This document shows, piece by piece, positions 29,311 to 37,308 of a DNA stretch of 64,000 bases. Source of the stretch: Lysinibacillus timonensis (GTDB lineage: Bacteria > Bacillota > Bacilli > Bacillales_A > Planococcaceae); contig NZ_LT985980.1 in the NCBI RefSeq assembly GCF_900291985.1, positions 1,168,001 through 1,232,000 on the forward strand. Direction: 5' to 3'. A model generated the notes under the pieces. That model did not search any database. It was not told the origin of the DNA and saw only the letters and a list, made by a program, of their open reading frames with translations. Position 1 is the stretch's first letter. Each line of letters starts with the position of its first letter. The translations under genes were made by a program, and so were the position numbers.

Positions 29311-31116
29311 TTAATACACATCACGTTGATAACGTTTTTGTTGTCGTAGTTTTTCGATATAGTCTGTTGCTTGCTCTTCAGAAAGGTTACCTTGTTGTGC
29401 AATAATTTGTAGCAAAGTTGCATGAACATCCGCTGCCATATTATTTTTATCGCCGCATACGTATAGGGCTGCGCCTCTTTCCAGCCACTCGTAAATTTCA
29501 GTTGCATGTTGCTTGAGCTTATGTTGAACATACACCTTTTCCGCTCGATCACGAGAAAAGGCAACATCTAGTCTTGTTAACACACCTGAATTTAACCATC
29601 GTTGCCATTCTGTTTGATAAAGGAAATCCGTTGCGAAATGTTGGTCACCAAAGAATAACCAGTTCTGCCCTGTAGCTCCACGCTCTTCTCGTTCTTGAAT
29701 AAATGATCTAAACGGTGCAACTCCTGTGCCAGGGCCAATCATAATCATAGGTTGATCATCTTCAGGTAATTTGAAATTCGGATTATGTTGTACGTAAACT
29801 CGAACTTGATGACCCACTTCTAAATTGTCTGCTATATGCGTTGAACAAACACCAAAACGTTCACGACCTTCTACTTCATAACGAACAGTACCGATAGTGA
29901 CATGTACTTCATCTGGATATGCACTTAAACTACTAGAAATCGAATATTGTCGTGCTGGTAGTTTGCGCAAACTATCCACGAAGAGTTGACAATCCCAACT
30001 GAATGGACCGAATTTTCTGATAACATCTAGTAGATCGCGTCCTTTTGAGTATTCCTTTAATCTTTCTTTATTCGCAATGAGTGCATGGAAATCTTTATTT
30101 GTTGTGTATTGGGAAATCTTATCAATCAATGGTTTTGTTAATACTGTAATTTCAAATACTTGTGACAATGCTTCTAATAGAGTAATAGATTTCTCATCAA
30201 CATTTACCTTAGAGTCTTCTTGGAATCCTAATTCTGAAATAATAGAACGAACTAAACTTTTATTGTTAATAGGTAGAATTGCCAAACTATCCCCAGGTTC
30301 AAATGTTATTCCAGAATTTTCTATTGATAACTCTAAATGAATTGTTTCTTTATTCGATCCTCGTCCATTCAAATTAATTTTTTCTATAATCTCTGCTGTA
30401 AAAGGATTGTTCCGAGTATATTCAGTTACATTTGTAGTAGCATCTTTACTAGTTTTTTGTGTCTGAGTTATTACCCCTTCTAGTAATTGGTCTTTTACAG
30501 CTTCAAACCACTTTGCAGCTGGTTCATCATATTCAAGATCACAATCAACACGTTCAACAAGTCGTTGTGCGCCGAGCTTTTCAAGTTGCTCATCAATGTC
30601 TTTTCCTGTTTTACAGAAATATTCATATGAACTATCCCCTAATGAAAGTACCGCAAATTTTACATGATCTAATTTTGGAGCTCGTTTTCCATGTAAATAT
30701 CCATGGAAGGCAATCGCATTGTCAGGTGGGTCCCCTTCACCATGTGTACTTGTAATGACTAGTAGATGGTCAAGCTTTTTTAAAGTATTTGTTTTAAAAT
30801 CATTCATAGAAAAGACTTTCACTTCGAATCCTAATTGTTGCAATTGTTCTCCATGCCTTTTAGCAAGTTTTTGTGCATTACCAGTTTGAGAACCATAAAG
30901 AATTGTTATTTGTTTTGAAACTGGTGAAGATGTTGATTCACCAAATGCAACTTCTGATTTAGTTCCATTTGGTGCTTCAACAACTTGTAAAGACGCACTT
31001 GCACTTAAGTAACCAGTTAACCAAATTTTTTGTGGAGAAGTTAATGTGGTTAAAACCTTATTTAGTTGGTTTACTTGTTCCTCACTAAATGGACTATTGA
31101 TAACTTCTAATTTCAA
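29311..31116 (-). CDS. cysJ: Sulfite reductase (NADPH) flavoprotein subunit
   Basis: About 601 residues: a flavodoxin domain with FMN loop YGSQTGNAQ and [12 protein letters not shown], an FAD domain with RQYSISSS, and an NADPH domain with [13 protein letters not shown] and the C-terminal YQRDVY. It passes electrons from NADPH to CysI. The start is taken as the TTG at 31116, 6 nt after AGAGGTG, giving [10 protein letters not shown] as in B. subtilis; the GTG at 31125 is inside the ribosome-binding site. Confidence 0.94.
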   Translation of the reverse strand: MKLEVINSPFSEEQVNQLNKVLTTLTSPQKIWLTGYLSASASLQVVEAPNGTKSEVAFGESTSSPVSKQITILYGSQTGNAQKLAKRHGEQLQQLGFEVKVFSMNDFKTNTLKKLDHLLVITSTHGEGDPPDNAIAFHGYLHGKRAPKLDHVKFAVLSLGDSSYEYFCKTGKDIDEQLEKLGAQRLVERVDCDLEYDEPAAKWFEAVKDQLLEGVITQTQKTSKDATTNVTEYTRNNPFTAEIIEKINLNGRGSNKETIHLELSIENSGITFEPGDSLAILPINNKSLVRSIISELGFQEDSKVNVDEKSITLLEALSQVFEITVLTKPLIDKISQYTTNKDFHALIANKERLKEYSKGRDLLDVIRKFGPFSWDCQLFVDSLRKLPARQYSISSSLSAYPDEVHVTIGTVRYEVEGRERFGVCSTHIADNLEVGHQVRVYVQHNPNFKLPEDDQPMIMIGPGTGVAPFRSFIQEREERGATGQNWLFFGDQHFATDFLYQTEWQRWLNSGVLTRLDVAFSRDRAEKVYVQHKLKQHATEIYEWLERGAALYVCGDKNNMAADVHATLLQIIAQQGNLSEEQATDYIEKLRQQKRYQRDVY

Positions 31117-31138
31117 TACTGACACCTCTCTAACTCGA

Positions 31139-31285
31139 CTACTTTAATCGTATCTTTTCGTTCTTCTCAATTTGAACTATAAAATTATCTTGAACTACCA
31201 ATGTAATTGAACCATGACTCATCGTACCAATAATCTTCTTTAAATTTTCAATTGCCTGATCAAAATTTTGTTGCTTCTTATCCAT
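31139..31285 (-). CDS. YezD-like (DUF2292) small protein
   Basis: A 48-residue frame, MDKKQQNFDQ to KNEKIRLK, starting 1 bp after the sirB stop with a GGGAGAG site and ending 22 bp before cysJ. The pattern GTMSHGSITLVVQDNFIVQIE followed by EKIRL fits the YezD/DUF2292 family, whose members are often found beside sulfate assimilation genes. The function is unknown. Tight packing inside the operon supports it as a real gene. Confidence 0.82.
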   Translation of the reverse strand: MDKKQQNFDQAIENLKKIIGTMSHGSITLVVQDNFIVQIEKNEKIRLK

Positions 31286-31286
31286 T

Positions 31287-32039
31287 TCAAACTCTCTCCC
31301 TTAACGAATGTAATGTTTCTTCTACCCGCTCGACTAATACTTGGCAAACGTTACTGTCATATCCTAGACATTCACAAAGTACTATTTGCTCCTTAGAAAA
31401 TCTCTGCTGCATAATCTTTTTTTGGATTCCTAATTTTAGTAATCCCGTAAATAATAAATAGGGAATTATGTAAACAGATTTAGGTGATTCCTCCTTATTT
31501 AAATCCATTAACTTCTCTTCAAATGAAGGCCCTCTACCATATAGGAAACAAGTATCAACGTTTGCGTAGTGATATTTTCGTTTAAGATGATTAGCAATTT
31601 CTTGAAGATCTGTTTGTACACTTGAATCACTGCTTCCACGACCAATTAATAAAATTGTTAATTCATCGCTTTTATTTCTTGTTTTTTCTAAAACTCTATC
31701 GTGCAAACTATTTATTAACCTTTCATCGACTCCAAAAGGTTTCCCAACCGACATTGGAATGGATGGATATCTCTCTTTAGCTTTTTTTATTTCATGTGGA
31801 ATATCTTGTTTCGCATGATTTGCAGATAACAAAAGAATTGGAATGATTGCAATGCTCGTTGCACCTTTTGAAATACATATGTCAATACCTTTTAGTATTG
31901 AAGGTTCGGCTAGTTCTAAGAAACAAATCTCTTGGATGTCTACATTAATCTGCGGTTTTACCGTATCAATAAAATGGATTGCTTCATCGATACCAGCTTT
32001 TACACGACTTCCGTGTGCAACGTATAACACTGCTTGCAT
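31287..32039 (-). CDS. sirB: Sirohydrochlorin ferrochelatase, CbiX/SirB family
   Basis: A 250-residue class II chelatase of the CbiX/SirB family. The metal-binding histidine is in YVAHGSR at the N-terminus and a second in LLLSANHAKQDIP (about 89). An internal repeat with GRGSSD around residue 130 reflects the two-lobed fold. It inserts iron into sirohydrochlorin to give siroheme for CysI. It lies between sumT and the YezD-like gene. Confidence 0.88.
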   Translation of the reverse strand: MQAVLYVAHGSRVKAGIDEAIHFIDTVKPQINVDIQEICFLELAEPSILKGIDICISKGATSIAIIPILLLSANHAKQDIPHEIKKAKERYPSIPMSVGKPFGVDERLINSLHDRVLEKTRNKSDELTILLIGRGSSDSSVQTDLQEIANHLKRKYHYANVDTCFLYGRGPSFEEKLMDLNKEESPKSVYIIPYLLFTGLLKLGIQKKIMQQRFSKEQIVLCECLGYDSNVCQVLVERVEETLHSLRERV

Positions 32040-32054
32040 TTCTTTCCCTCTTTC

Positions 32055-32825
32055 TTAAACTATAATTTCTTGTAAACGTTGTTGTGATTGTTCAAACCAT
32101 GATATCTTGTCACGCATTTTCACAACTTCACCTACAATAATCATGCTAGGATTCTGAATATCTTCTTTTCTGGCAATCTCTACTATTGTTTCTAATGTAC
32201 CCGTAACCGTTTTTTGTTGCTCTGTTGTCCCCCAATGGATTAAAGCTACTGGCGTTTGAGGATGACGGTTATACTTCATCAGTTCATTTGTAATGTATGG
32301 TAAATTTCCTACACCCATATAAATGGCAAGTGTATCAACTGACTCAGCTAAGCCTTTCCACTGGAATGAATGATCTTTTCCTTCACGCATATGTCCTGTG
32401 ACGATTGCAAAACTAGAACCAAAATCACGGTGTGTTACAGGAATGCCAGCGTATGCCGCAGCAGCAATACCAGACGTAATTCCAGGGACAATTTCAAAAG
32501 GTATACCCGCCTCAGCTAACAACTCAGCCTCTTCTGCACCTCTACCAAATACAAATGGATCTCCACCTTTTAATCTAGTAACTACCTTTCCATTACTCGC
32601 ATGTTGTACAAGTAATCGGTGGATTCGATCTTGAATTACACCGTGTAATTTCGGTAATTTTCCGACAAAGATTAATTCTGCGTTCGGTTTTGCATATTCT
32701 AAAAGTTCTTTATTAATCAGACGGTCATATAAAATGACATCTGCTTGCTGAATACACTTCAAACCTTTTACTGTTATTAAATCTACACTTCCAGGCCCTG
32801 CTCCCACGATATATACCTTTCCCAT
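32055..32825 (-). CDS. sumT: Uroporphyrinogen-III C-methyltransferase
   Basis: A 256-residue SAM-dependent methyltransferase. The signatures VGAGPGSVDLITVKG (about 6-20), LYDRLIN and RLKGGDPFVFGRGAEE (about 83-98) and the SAM contact region TSGIAAAAYAGIPVTHR are all present. It makes precorrin-2, the substrate of SirC. It is the first gene of the siroheme/sulfite reductase run; its upstream region contains the short palindrome CCTATAGG (about 32896), which could belong to a sulfur regulator. Confidence 0.93.
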   Translation of the reverse strand: MGKVYIVGAGPGSVDLITVKGLKCIQQADVILYDRLINKELLEYAKPNAELIFVGKLPKLHGVIQDRIHRLLVQHASNGKVVTRLKGGDPFVFGRGAEEAELLAEAGIPFEIVPGITSGIAAAAYAGIPVTHRDFGSSFAIVTGHMREGKDHSFQWKGLAESVDTLAIYMGVGNLPYITNELMKYNRHPQTPVALIHWGTTEQQKTVTGTLETIVEIARKEDIQNPSMIIVGEVVKMRDKISWFEQSQQRLQEIIV

Positions 32826-32941
32826 AACAATCTCCTCACGTATTATTCAAACTTCTTAGAAGAGTTAATATTTATCCAATCATATACCCTTTAATTCCTA
32901 TAGGTCAACTAAGTTTAATGTATAAAAAATTTTTAATTTCT

Positions 32942-33748
32942 TTATAAAACAACATTATATCTTTTTAACACTTTCCGACCAAACCACGTAAACAATCTGT
33001 CCATCACAAAGCCCATGATCCCCAATATCACTAAACCAACAAAGATCCAGTCTGTTTGGAAATAAAGTCTAGCATTCCAAATCATAAAACCAATACCTTG
33101 ATTTGCTGCCACCATCTCTGCACCAACAATTGCCATAAATGACGACCCTAAGGCAAGTTTTGCTCCTGTAAACATATATGGTAGTGAAGTAGGAATGATG
33201 ACATAACACAAAGTTTGCCATTTATTCGCACCCATACTATGTGCAGAACGAATTTTATCTTCAGGGATAGCTAAAACCCCTGTGAACGTATTGATTGTTA
33301 CAACAAATAAAGTAGCATAGACAATTAGAAACACTTTCGATTGTTCACCGATTCCAAACCACATCATAAATAATGTAATAAAAGCTAATGGTGGAATAAA
33401 ACGAATAAAATTAATAACTGGTTCTGTTAATAATCTCGCAATCTTATTTGTTCCAATTAACAAACCTAAAGGAATAGCAATAAAGATACCAATAATCCAA
33501 CCTATCATTACACGTCCAAAACTATAACCCATATACACAAATAAGGTTCCATCAGTTATTAATTCAATTGCGCCCTGTATCGTTAATAACGGGCTAGGTA
33601 AAAATTGTGGATCTGAGAAGTTAGCTGTTATTTGCCAAATTAATAGTATAATTACCCAAGAGACAATGCCAGTTTTTAAAACTCTATTGACAGCACCTAT
33701 TTTAGCTTTTTTCTTTTTAATGATTGACCTTTCACTAACTACCGTCAT
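32942..33748 (-). CDS. ABC transporter permease, SsuC/YtlD type
   Basis: A 268-residue inner-membrane permease with about six predicted helices and the EAA-like loop SAHSMGANKWQTLCYVIIPTS. Relatives import sulfonates, taurine, nitrate or thiamine precursors. Its start overlaps the ATPase stop by 4 bp (ATGA). Neighbouring sulfite reductase and arylsulfotransferase-like genes favour an organosulfur substrate. Confidence 0.88.
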   Translation of the reverse strand: MTVVSERSIIKKKKAKIGAVNRVLKTGIVSWVIILLIWQITANFSDPQFLPSPLLTIQGAIELITDGTLFVYMGYSFGRVMIGWIIGIFIAIPLGLLIGTNKIARLLTEPVINFIRFIPPLAFITLFMMWFGIGEQSKVFLIVYATLFVVTINTFTGVLAIPEDKIRSAHSMGANKWQTLCYVIIPTSLPYMFTGAKLALGSSFMAIVGAEMVAANQGIGFMIWNARLYFQTDWIFVGLVILGIMGFVMDRLFTWFGRKVLKRYNVVL

Positions 33749-34515
33749 ATTCGTTCACCTACTTCTTTAAAATGTGATTGAATTATTTGATAATGGGCGC
33801 CAAACGCCGGATCACCTACATTTCGTGGATATGGCAAATCTATTTCATATTGTGTAGAAATTTTTGAATTAGGTCCAACTGTCATAATACCTACTTGTTG
33901 CCCTAATAAAATTGCCTCTTGAATATCATGTGTGACAAATATGATTGTTTTATTCGTTTCTTTCCATATACGAATCAGTTCCTTTTGCATCGTCCTTCTT
34001 GTCATCGCATCAAGGGCACCAAATGGTTCATCCATTAATAAAATGTCTGTTTCATTTGCTAATACTCTAGCAATTTGTACTCGTTGCTTCATACCACCTG
34101 AAATTTCATTTGGAAACTTATGATTATGACCCGTCAATCCTGTAAGATTAATATAATGCTCAACAATCTGTTTTCTTTTAGATACCTCCACTTTTTTCAT
34201 TTTCAGGCCAAATTCAATGTTTTCCTCAATGGTTAGCCATGGAAAAAGCGCAGCTTCTGCTGATTGAAATATGAATCCTGTATTTGATTTTCCTTTGTCA
34301 TCAGCATGCAATACTAGTTTTCCATCAGAAGGTGCTATGAAACCTGCAATTATATTTAATAAGGTGGATTTCCCACACCCGCTTGGGCCTAGTAAAATAT
34401 AAAATTGACCTTTTGGAATTGTTAAGTCGACATTTTTTAAAACATAATAAGGATTTGCCTCATACTCGTTAAAAGTTTTATTTAACATTTGTACATCAAT
34501 AGCTAACTCTGTCAT
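33745..34515 (-). CDS. ABC transporter ATPase, SsuB/YtlC type
   Basis: A 256-residue nucleotide-binding protein with Walker A GPSGCGKST, signature ISGGMKQRVQIARV and Walker B ILLMDEPFGALD, followed by the H-loop in FVTHD. It energises the importer formed with the adjacent permease and lipoprotein; 4-bp overlaps on both sides imply coupled translation. Confidence 0.92.
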   Translation of the reverse strand: MTELAIDVQMLNKTFNEYEANPYYVLKNVDLTIPKGQFYILLGPSGCGKSTLLNIIAGFIAPSDGKLVLHADDKGKSNTGFIFQSAEAALFPWLTIEENIEFGLKMKKVEVSKRKQIVEHYINLTGLTGHNHKFPNEISGGMKQRVQIARVLANETDILLMDEPFGALDAMTRRTMQKELIRIWKETNKTIIFVTHDIQEAILLGQQVGIMTVGPNSKISTQYEIDLPYPRNVGDPAFGAHYQIIQSHFKEVGERI

Positions 34516-35498
34516 ACATTCCCCTCCTCAAAAGTCATTTCATTTGGTAATGCTTGTCGTAATGGATCTAAAAACAGCTTACTTTCAATATCAAAATCTT
34601 GTTTTAGAATACCTCTTTCTAATAACCACTCTTTAATATTAGATAAATTTTGATAATCTTCCTCAGTAAAGCGCATAACAAAATTCGTTGTCTTAATATC
34701 TAATAGTGCATCCTCAGCATCAATTTTTATTTGATTGTGTGTAATTTCAGCAGCTTCTTCTGGATACTGGGCTACAAAATCATTTCCTTTCGCAATGACC
34801 GTAATAAGCTTTGCTAATTCTTCAGAATGTGATTCCGCATAACTACGATTAGCAATTAAATATGCATTTGTTTGAAGATCTGTACTTGCTAGTGTATCAA
34901 TTACTTTTGCACCTTCTAAATTTTTAAATTTTTGACCTGATGAGCCACTTGCCATAACCACGTCCATATCTCCAGTTTTCATGCCAATAATTGCTTCATC
35001 GGGCGAAGTGTATTTTACAATGTTAACATCACGTTCTGTTAACCCAATTGTATTTAAATACTCTGCCCAGTAGTATTCAGAAACTGTTCCGTTTGAAACA
35101 GCGATATTCTTTCCTTTTAAATCTTCTGGCGAATCAATACCACGCATTGCAATAATCTCATTTTTCTTCATTATTTCTTTTGTAGAACTTGTTAAAGTCC
35201 CAATAATCACCATGTCACCACGATTTAAAGAATTTAAGAGAGCGTAATCAGCAGCAAGACCGACGTCCACTCGCTCAATCATCAGTGCGTTAATAATATC
35301 AATACCGAACGCAAAACTTATTAGCTGCACATTTAACTCTTCATCCGTATAAAAATTATGATGTTGTGCAGAGCGGAATTGTGGCGAACCACCGACTGCA
35401 GTATCAATCCCTACTGTTACATCATAATCCGCCTCGTTGCAAGCAACTAAAATGAACATGACACTTACAAGTAATACTAAAAAAGACCCTTTTTTCAT
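34512..35498 (-). CDS. ABC transporter substrate-binding lipoprotein, SsuA/THI5-like
   Basis: A 328-residue lipoprotein: signal sequence with lipobox ILVAC (cysteine about residue 20), then an NMT1/SsuA-type fold with SPEDLKGKNIAVSNGTVSEY and GDMDVVMASGSSG. It is the probable external receptor for a sulfonate- or sulfate-ester-like compound. It corresponds to YtlA in B. subtilis by order (YtlA-YtlC-YtlD). The ATG follows AGGAGG-like GGAGGT. Confidence 0.87.
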   Translation of the reverse strand: MKKGSFLVLLVSVMFILVACNEADYDVTVGIDTAVGGSPQFRSAQHHNFYTDEELNVQLISFAFGIDIINALMIERVDVGLAADYALLNSLNRGDMVIIGTLTSSTKEIMKKNEIIAMRGIDSPEDLKGKNIAVSNGTVSEYYWAEYLNTIGLTERDVNIVKYTSPDEAIIGMKTGDMDVVMASGSSGQKFKNLEGAKVIDTLASTDLQTNAYLIANRSYAESHSEELAKLITVIAKGNDFVAQYPEEAAEITHNQIKIDAEDALLDIKTTNFVMRFTEEDYQNLSNIKEWLLERGILKQDFDIESKLFLDPLRQALPNEMTFEEGNV

Positions 35499-35520
35499 AG
35501 TTCATACCTCCGTACCCTTC

Positions 35521-35552
35521 TAAAAATAACCATTGCCAAAATATTGGCAATG
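35521..35552 (-). terminator. Terminator between the arylsulfotransferase gene and the ABC operon
   Basis: A perfect 8-bp stem CATTGCCA/TGGCAATG (35531-35552) followed on the minus strand by GTTATTTTT, 11 bp after the arylsulfotransferase stop. It would separate or attenuate transcription into the transporter genes. Confidence 0.82.
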
Positions 35553-35563
35553 ATTATAGAAGA

Positions 35564-37036
35564 TTACTCTTCTTCTTCAAGTTCCTGCCTTTGTTTTAAA
35601 AACGTTTCGTCATAACGAGCTACACATAAAGCACCTTCACCATATGAGTAAGCTCCTGTAACTTCAACAACTGAATCTGTTCCTGAAGGTGCTGCACCAG
35701 GAACACGGAAGTTTGCGATATCAATCGGTTCAATTGCAACCTCCTGTGGTTCTTCAAGTTGTGGAACCCAATTGTACGGTACTCGATAAGAACGGTATAC
35801 CATATTTCCACCACGTTCATTTACATAAGGCGAAATATATTCCCAAACAATTTCATGAGCTGGAGTTACTTCAAATAACCGCCCATTTGACCCTTCTGTT
35901 ATGAGTGTGTTACCGTTCGGTAAGCGCTGCGCTCCACTTACATATGGGCTATAGAATTTATAAGCATCTGTTGGTACGTCAAATCCAGCTTCAAGTCCTG
36001 TATATTGCCAAACAATTTCTAATGTAATTGGATTTATTTCTAACACACGTGAATGGTCTCGAATAGCAGTTTTAGTTCCGTCGTGTGAATTGGGATTTGG
36101 TGCACCATATCCTCCCCACCCACCATTATCAAAAATTAAGACATTTCCTTCACCTGGTAATCCTTTAGGAATGACATGTGTATGGTGAGGACCAATAATC
36201 CAACCTAATTTTTTCAATTCATCAGATGTATCATAATCCGGACCAATCTTCCAAACTATTTTTCCAGTTCTACGATCTGTAATCCCTAAAATATTCGCTT
36301 CACGAGAATCCCAAATGATGTTGTCTGGATGGAATCTTTCGTCTCCTTCATCGTACCATTTGTTTGGACCGATATAGGATGCACAATTGATATGGACCCA
36401 GTCGCCAGATTCGTTTGCAAAGAATCGTGTATTTGGGGAATCATATAATGATTTTTTCGCTTCTTCAGTAAATCCTAATTCCTCAAAGTGGTCACTAAAT
36501 TTCCATTCCCAAAGAATATTACCTTCCCAATCCACCTCTAAAAATACATCATCAAGCAAAGGCTCTTTTGATATTTGAGATTTTTCAACATCTTTGTGTG
36601 CTAGAATAAGAGTTTTACCTGAATTTGTTTTCGGATCTAACCCGGGAGCATAGTATCCAACCGGATTCCCTTCACGTTGGTAATCATGATGAACACGTGC
36701 AATCCACTTTGGTTCTTCTCCAGGATCATTTATAAACTCATGTTCTTGAAACTTCCATACAATATTTCCATCAAAGTCTACTTGTACCAAGTCCCCTTCA
36801 TCCTGAAATCCATATTTCGGGTTTCGGTTAAATGTATGACCTAATACGAATCCACCAGGGAAGATTTTATGTGGGAAACCTCGTAGCCCCTTCCATAAAT
36901 GTACTTCCTTCCCATTCATATCGATGAGTAAAGCTCCTTTATTTGGTGCATGGTATATTGTATAACCATTCCATGCTTTTTCCGGATTATAAATTGTTGC
37001 TCCTGTTGGATGAATTGTTGGTACTCCCATTTTCAT
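35564..37036 (-). CDS. Arylsulfotransferase (ASST) family protein, no signal peptide
   Basis: A 490-residue protein with repeated beta-propeller-like units (GALLIDMNGKEVHLW, VDFDGNIVWKFQEH, VDWEGNILWEWKF, ITDRRTGKIVWKIG, INPITLEIVWQYTG) and histidine-containing segments such as IGPHHTHVIPKG, as in the ASST family. Classical bacterial ASSTs are periplasmic and move sulfate between phenols; here the N-terminus MKMGVPTIHPTGATIYN has no signal, so the product should be cytoplasmic. Its position ahead of an SsuABC-like importer and sulfite reductase suggests a role in using sulfate esters, though a transferase function is not shown. Confidence 0.8.
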   Translation of the reverse strand: MKMGVPTIHPTGATIYNPEKAWNGYTIYHAPNKGALLIDMNGKEVHLWKGLRGFPHKIFPGGFVLGHTFNRNPKYGFQDEGDLVQVDFDGNIVWKFQEHEFINDPGEEPKWIARVHHDYQREGNPVGYYAPGLDPKTNSGKTLILAHKDVEKSQISKEPLLDDVFLEVDWEGNILWEWKFSDHFEELGFTEEAKKSLYDSPNTRFFANESGDWVHINCASYIGPNKWYDEGDERFHPDNIIWDSREANILGITDRRTGKIVWKIGPDYDTSDELKKLGWIIGPHHTHVIPKGLPGEGNVLIFDNGGWGGYGAPNPNSHDGTKTAIRDHSRVLEINPITLEIVWQYTGLEAGFDVPTDAYKFYSPYVSGAQRLPNGNTLITEGSNGRLFEVTPAHEIVWEYISPYVNERGGNMVYRSYRVPYNWVPQLEEPQEVAIEPIDIANFRVPGAAPSGTDSVVEVTGAYSYGEGALCVARYDETFLKQRQELEEEE

Positions 37037-37056
37037 TTACCCCTTTCTTTTGACCA

Positions 37057-37136
37057 TAAAAAGGCCCCAATAATCCCGCTAGCATATGACCTACAGATAG
37101 TAAGTCAGTATGTTATGCATGAGATTATTGAGGCCT
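37057..37136 (-). promoter_or_regulatory. Terminator-type leader hairpin upstream of the arylsulfotransferase gene
   Basis: Two 14-nt arms (37062-37075 and 37123-37136, one G-U pair) enclose a 47-nt loop with further pairing (GCATA with TATGC, TGAC with GTCA) and are followed on the minus strand by TTTTT, 20 bp before the start codon. The arrangement is that of an attenuator or riboswitch expression platform. I cannot place it in a known class. Confidence 0.6.
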
Positions 37137-37180
37137 CTAGTTTTCTAGTCAGCTTCTTAATTCTTAGTAATCTGATATAA

Positions 37181-37209
37181 ATAATACATATTGAAGTTTT
37201 CGAAGTCAA
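37181..37209 (-). promoter_or_regulatory. SigA-type promoter of the arylsulfotransferase gene
   Basis: On the minus strand TTGACT (37204-37209), a 17-bp spacer and TATTAT (37181-37186). Transcription would begin near 37174, leaving a leader of about 138 nt that contains the hairpin at 37057-37136. Confidence 0.75.
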
Positions 37210-37270
37210 TACGGAAAATAACAATTTCCATAAAAATAGTAAGAATTATACAGAGTAGGGTAAATAAAAT

Positions 37271-37303
37271 AACCCAAACGATACAGGCTGCATCGTTTGG
37301 GTT
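37271..37303 (-). terminator. Terminator of leuS
   Basis: A perfect 12-bp stem AACCCAAACGAT/ATCGTTTGGGTT followed on the minus strand by ATTTTATTT, 6 bp after the leuS stop. Confidence 0.92.
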
Positions 37304-37308
37304 ATGTA

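Noticed and set aside
29298..29567. N-terminal extension of cysI by about 90 codons into cysJ
   Set aside because: The extension is the antiparallel-frame reading of cysJ codons and has no similarity to CysI; a GTG with an AGGAGG site gives the family N-terminus.
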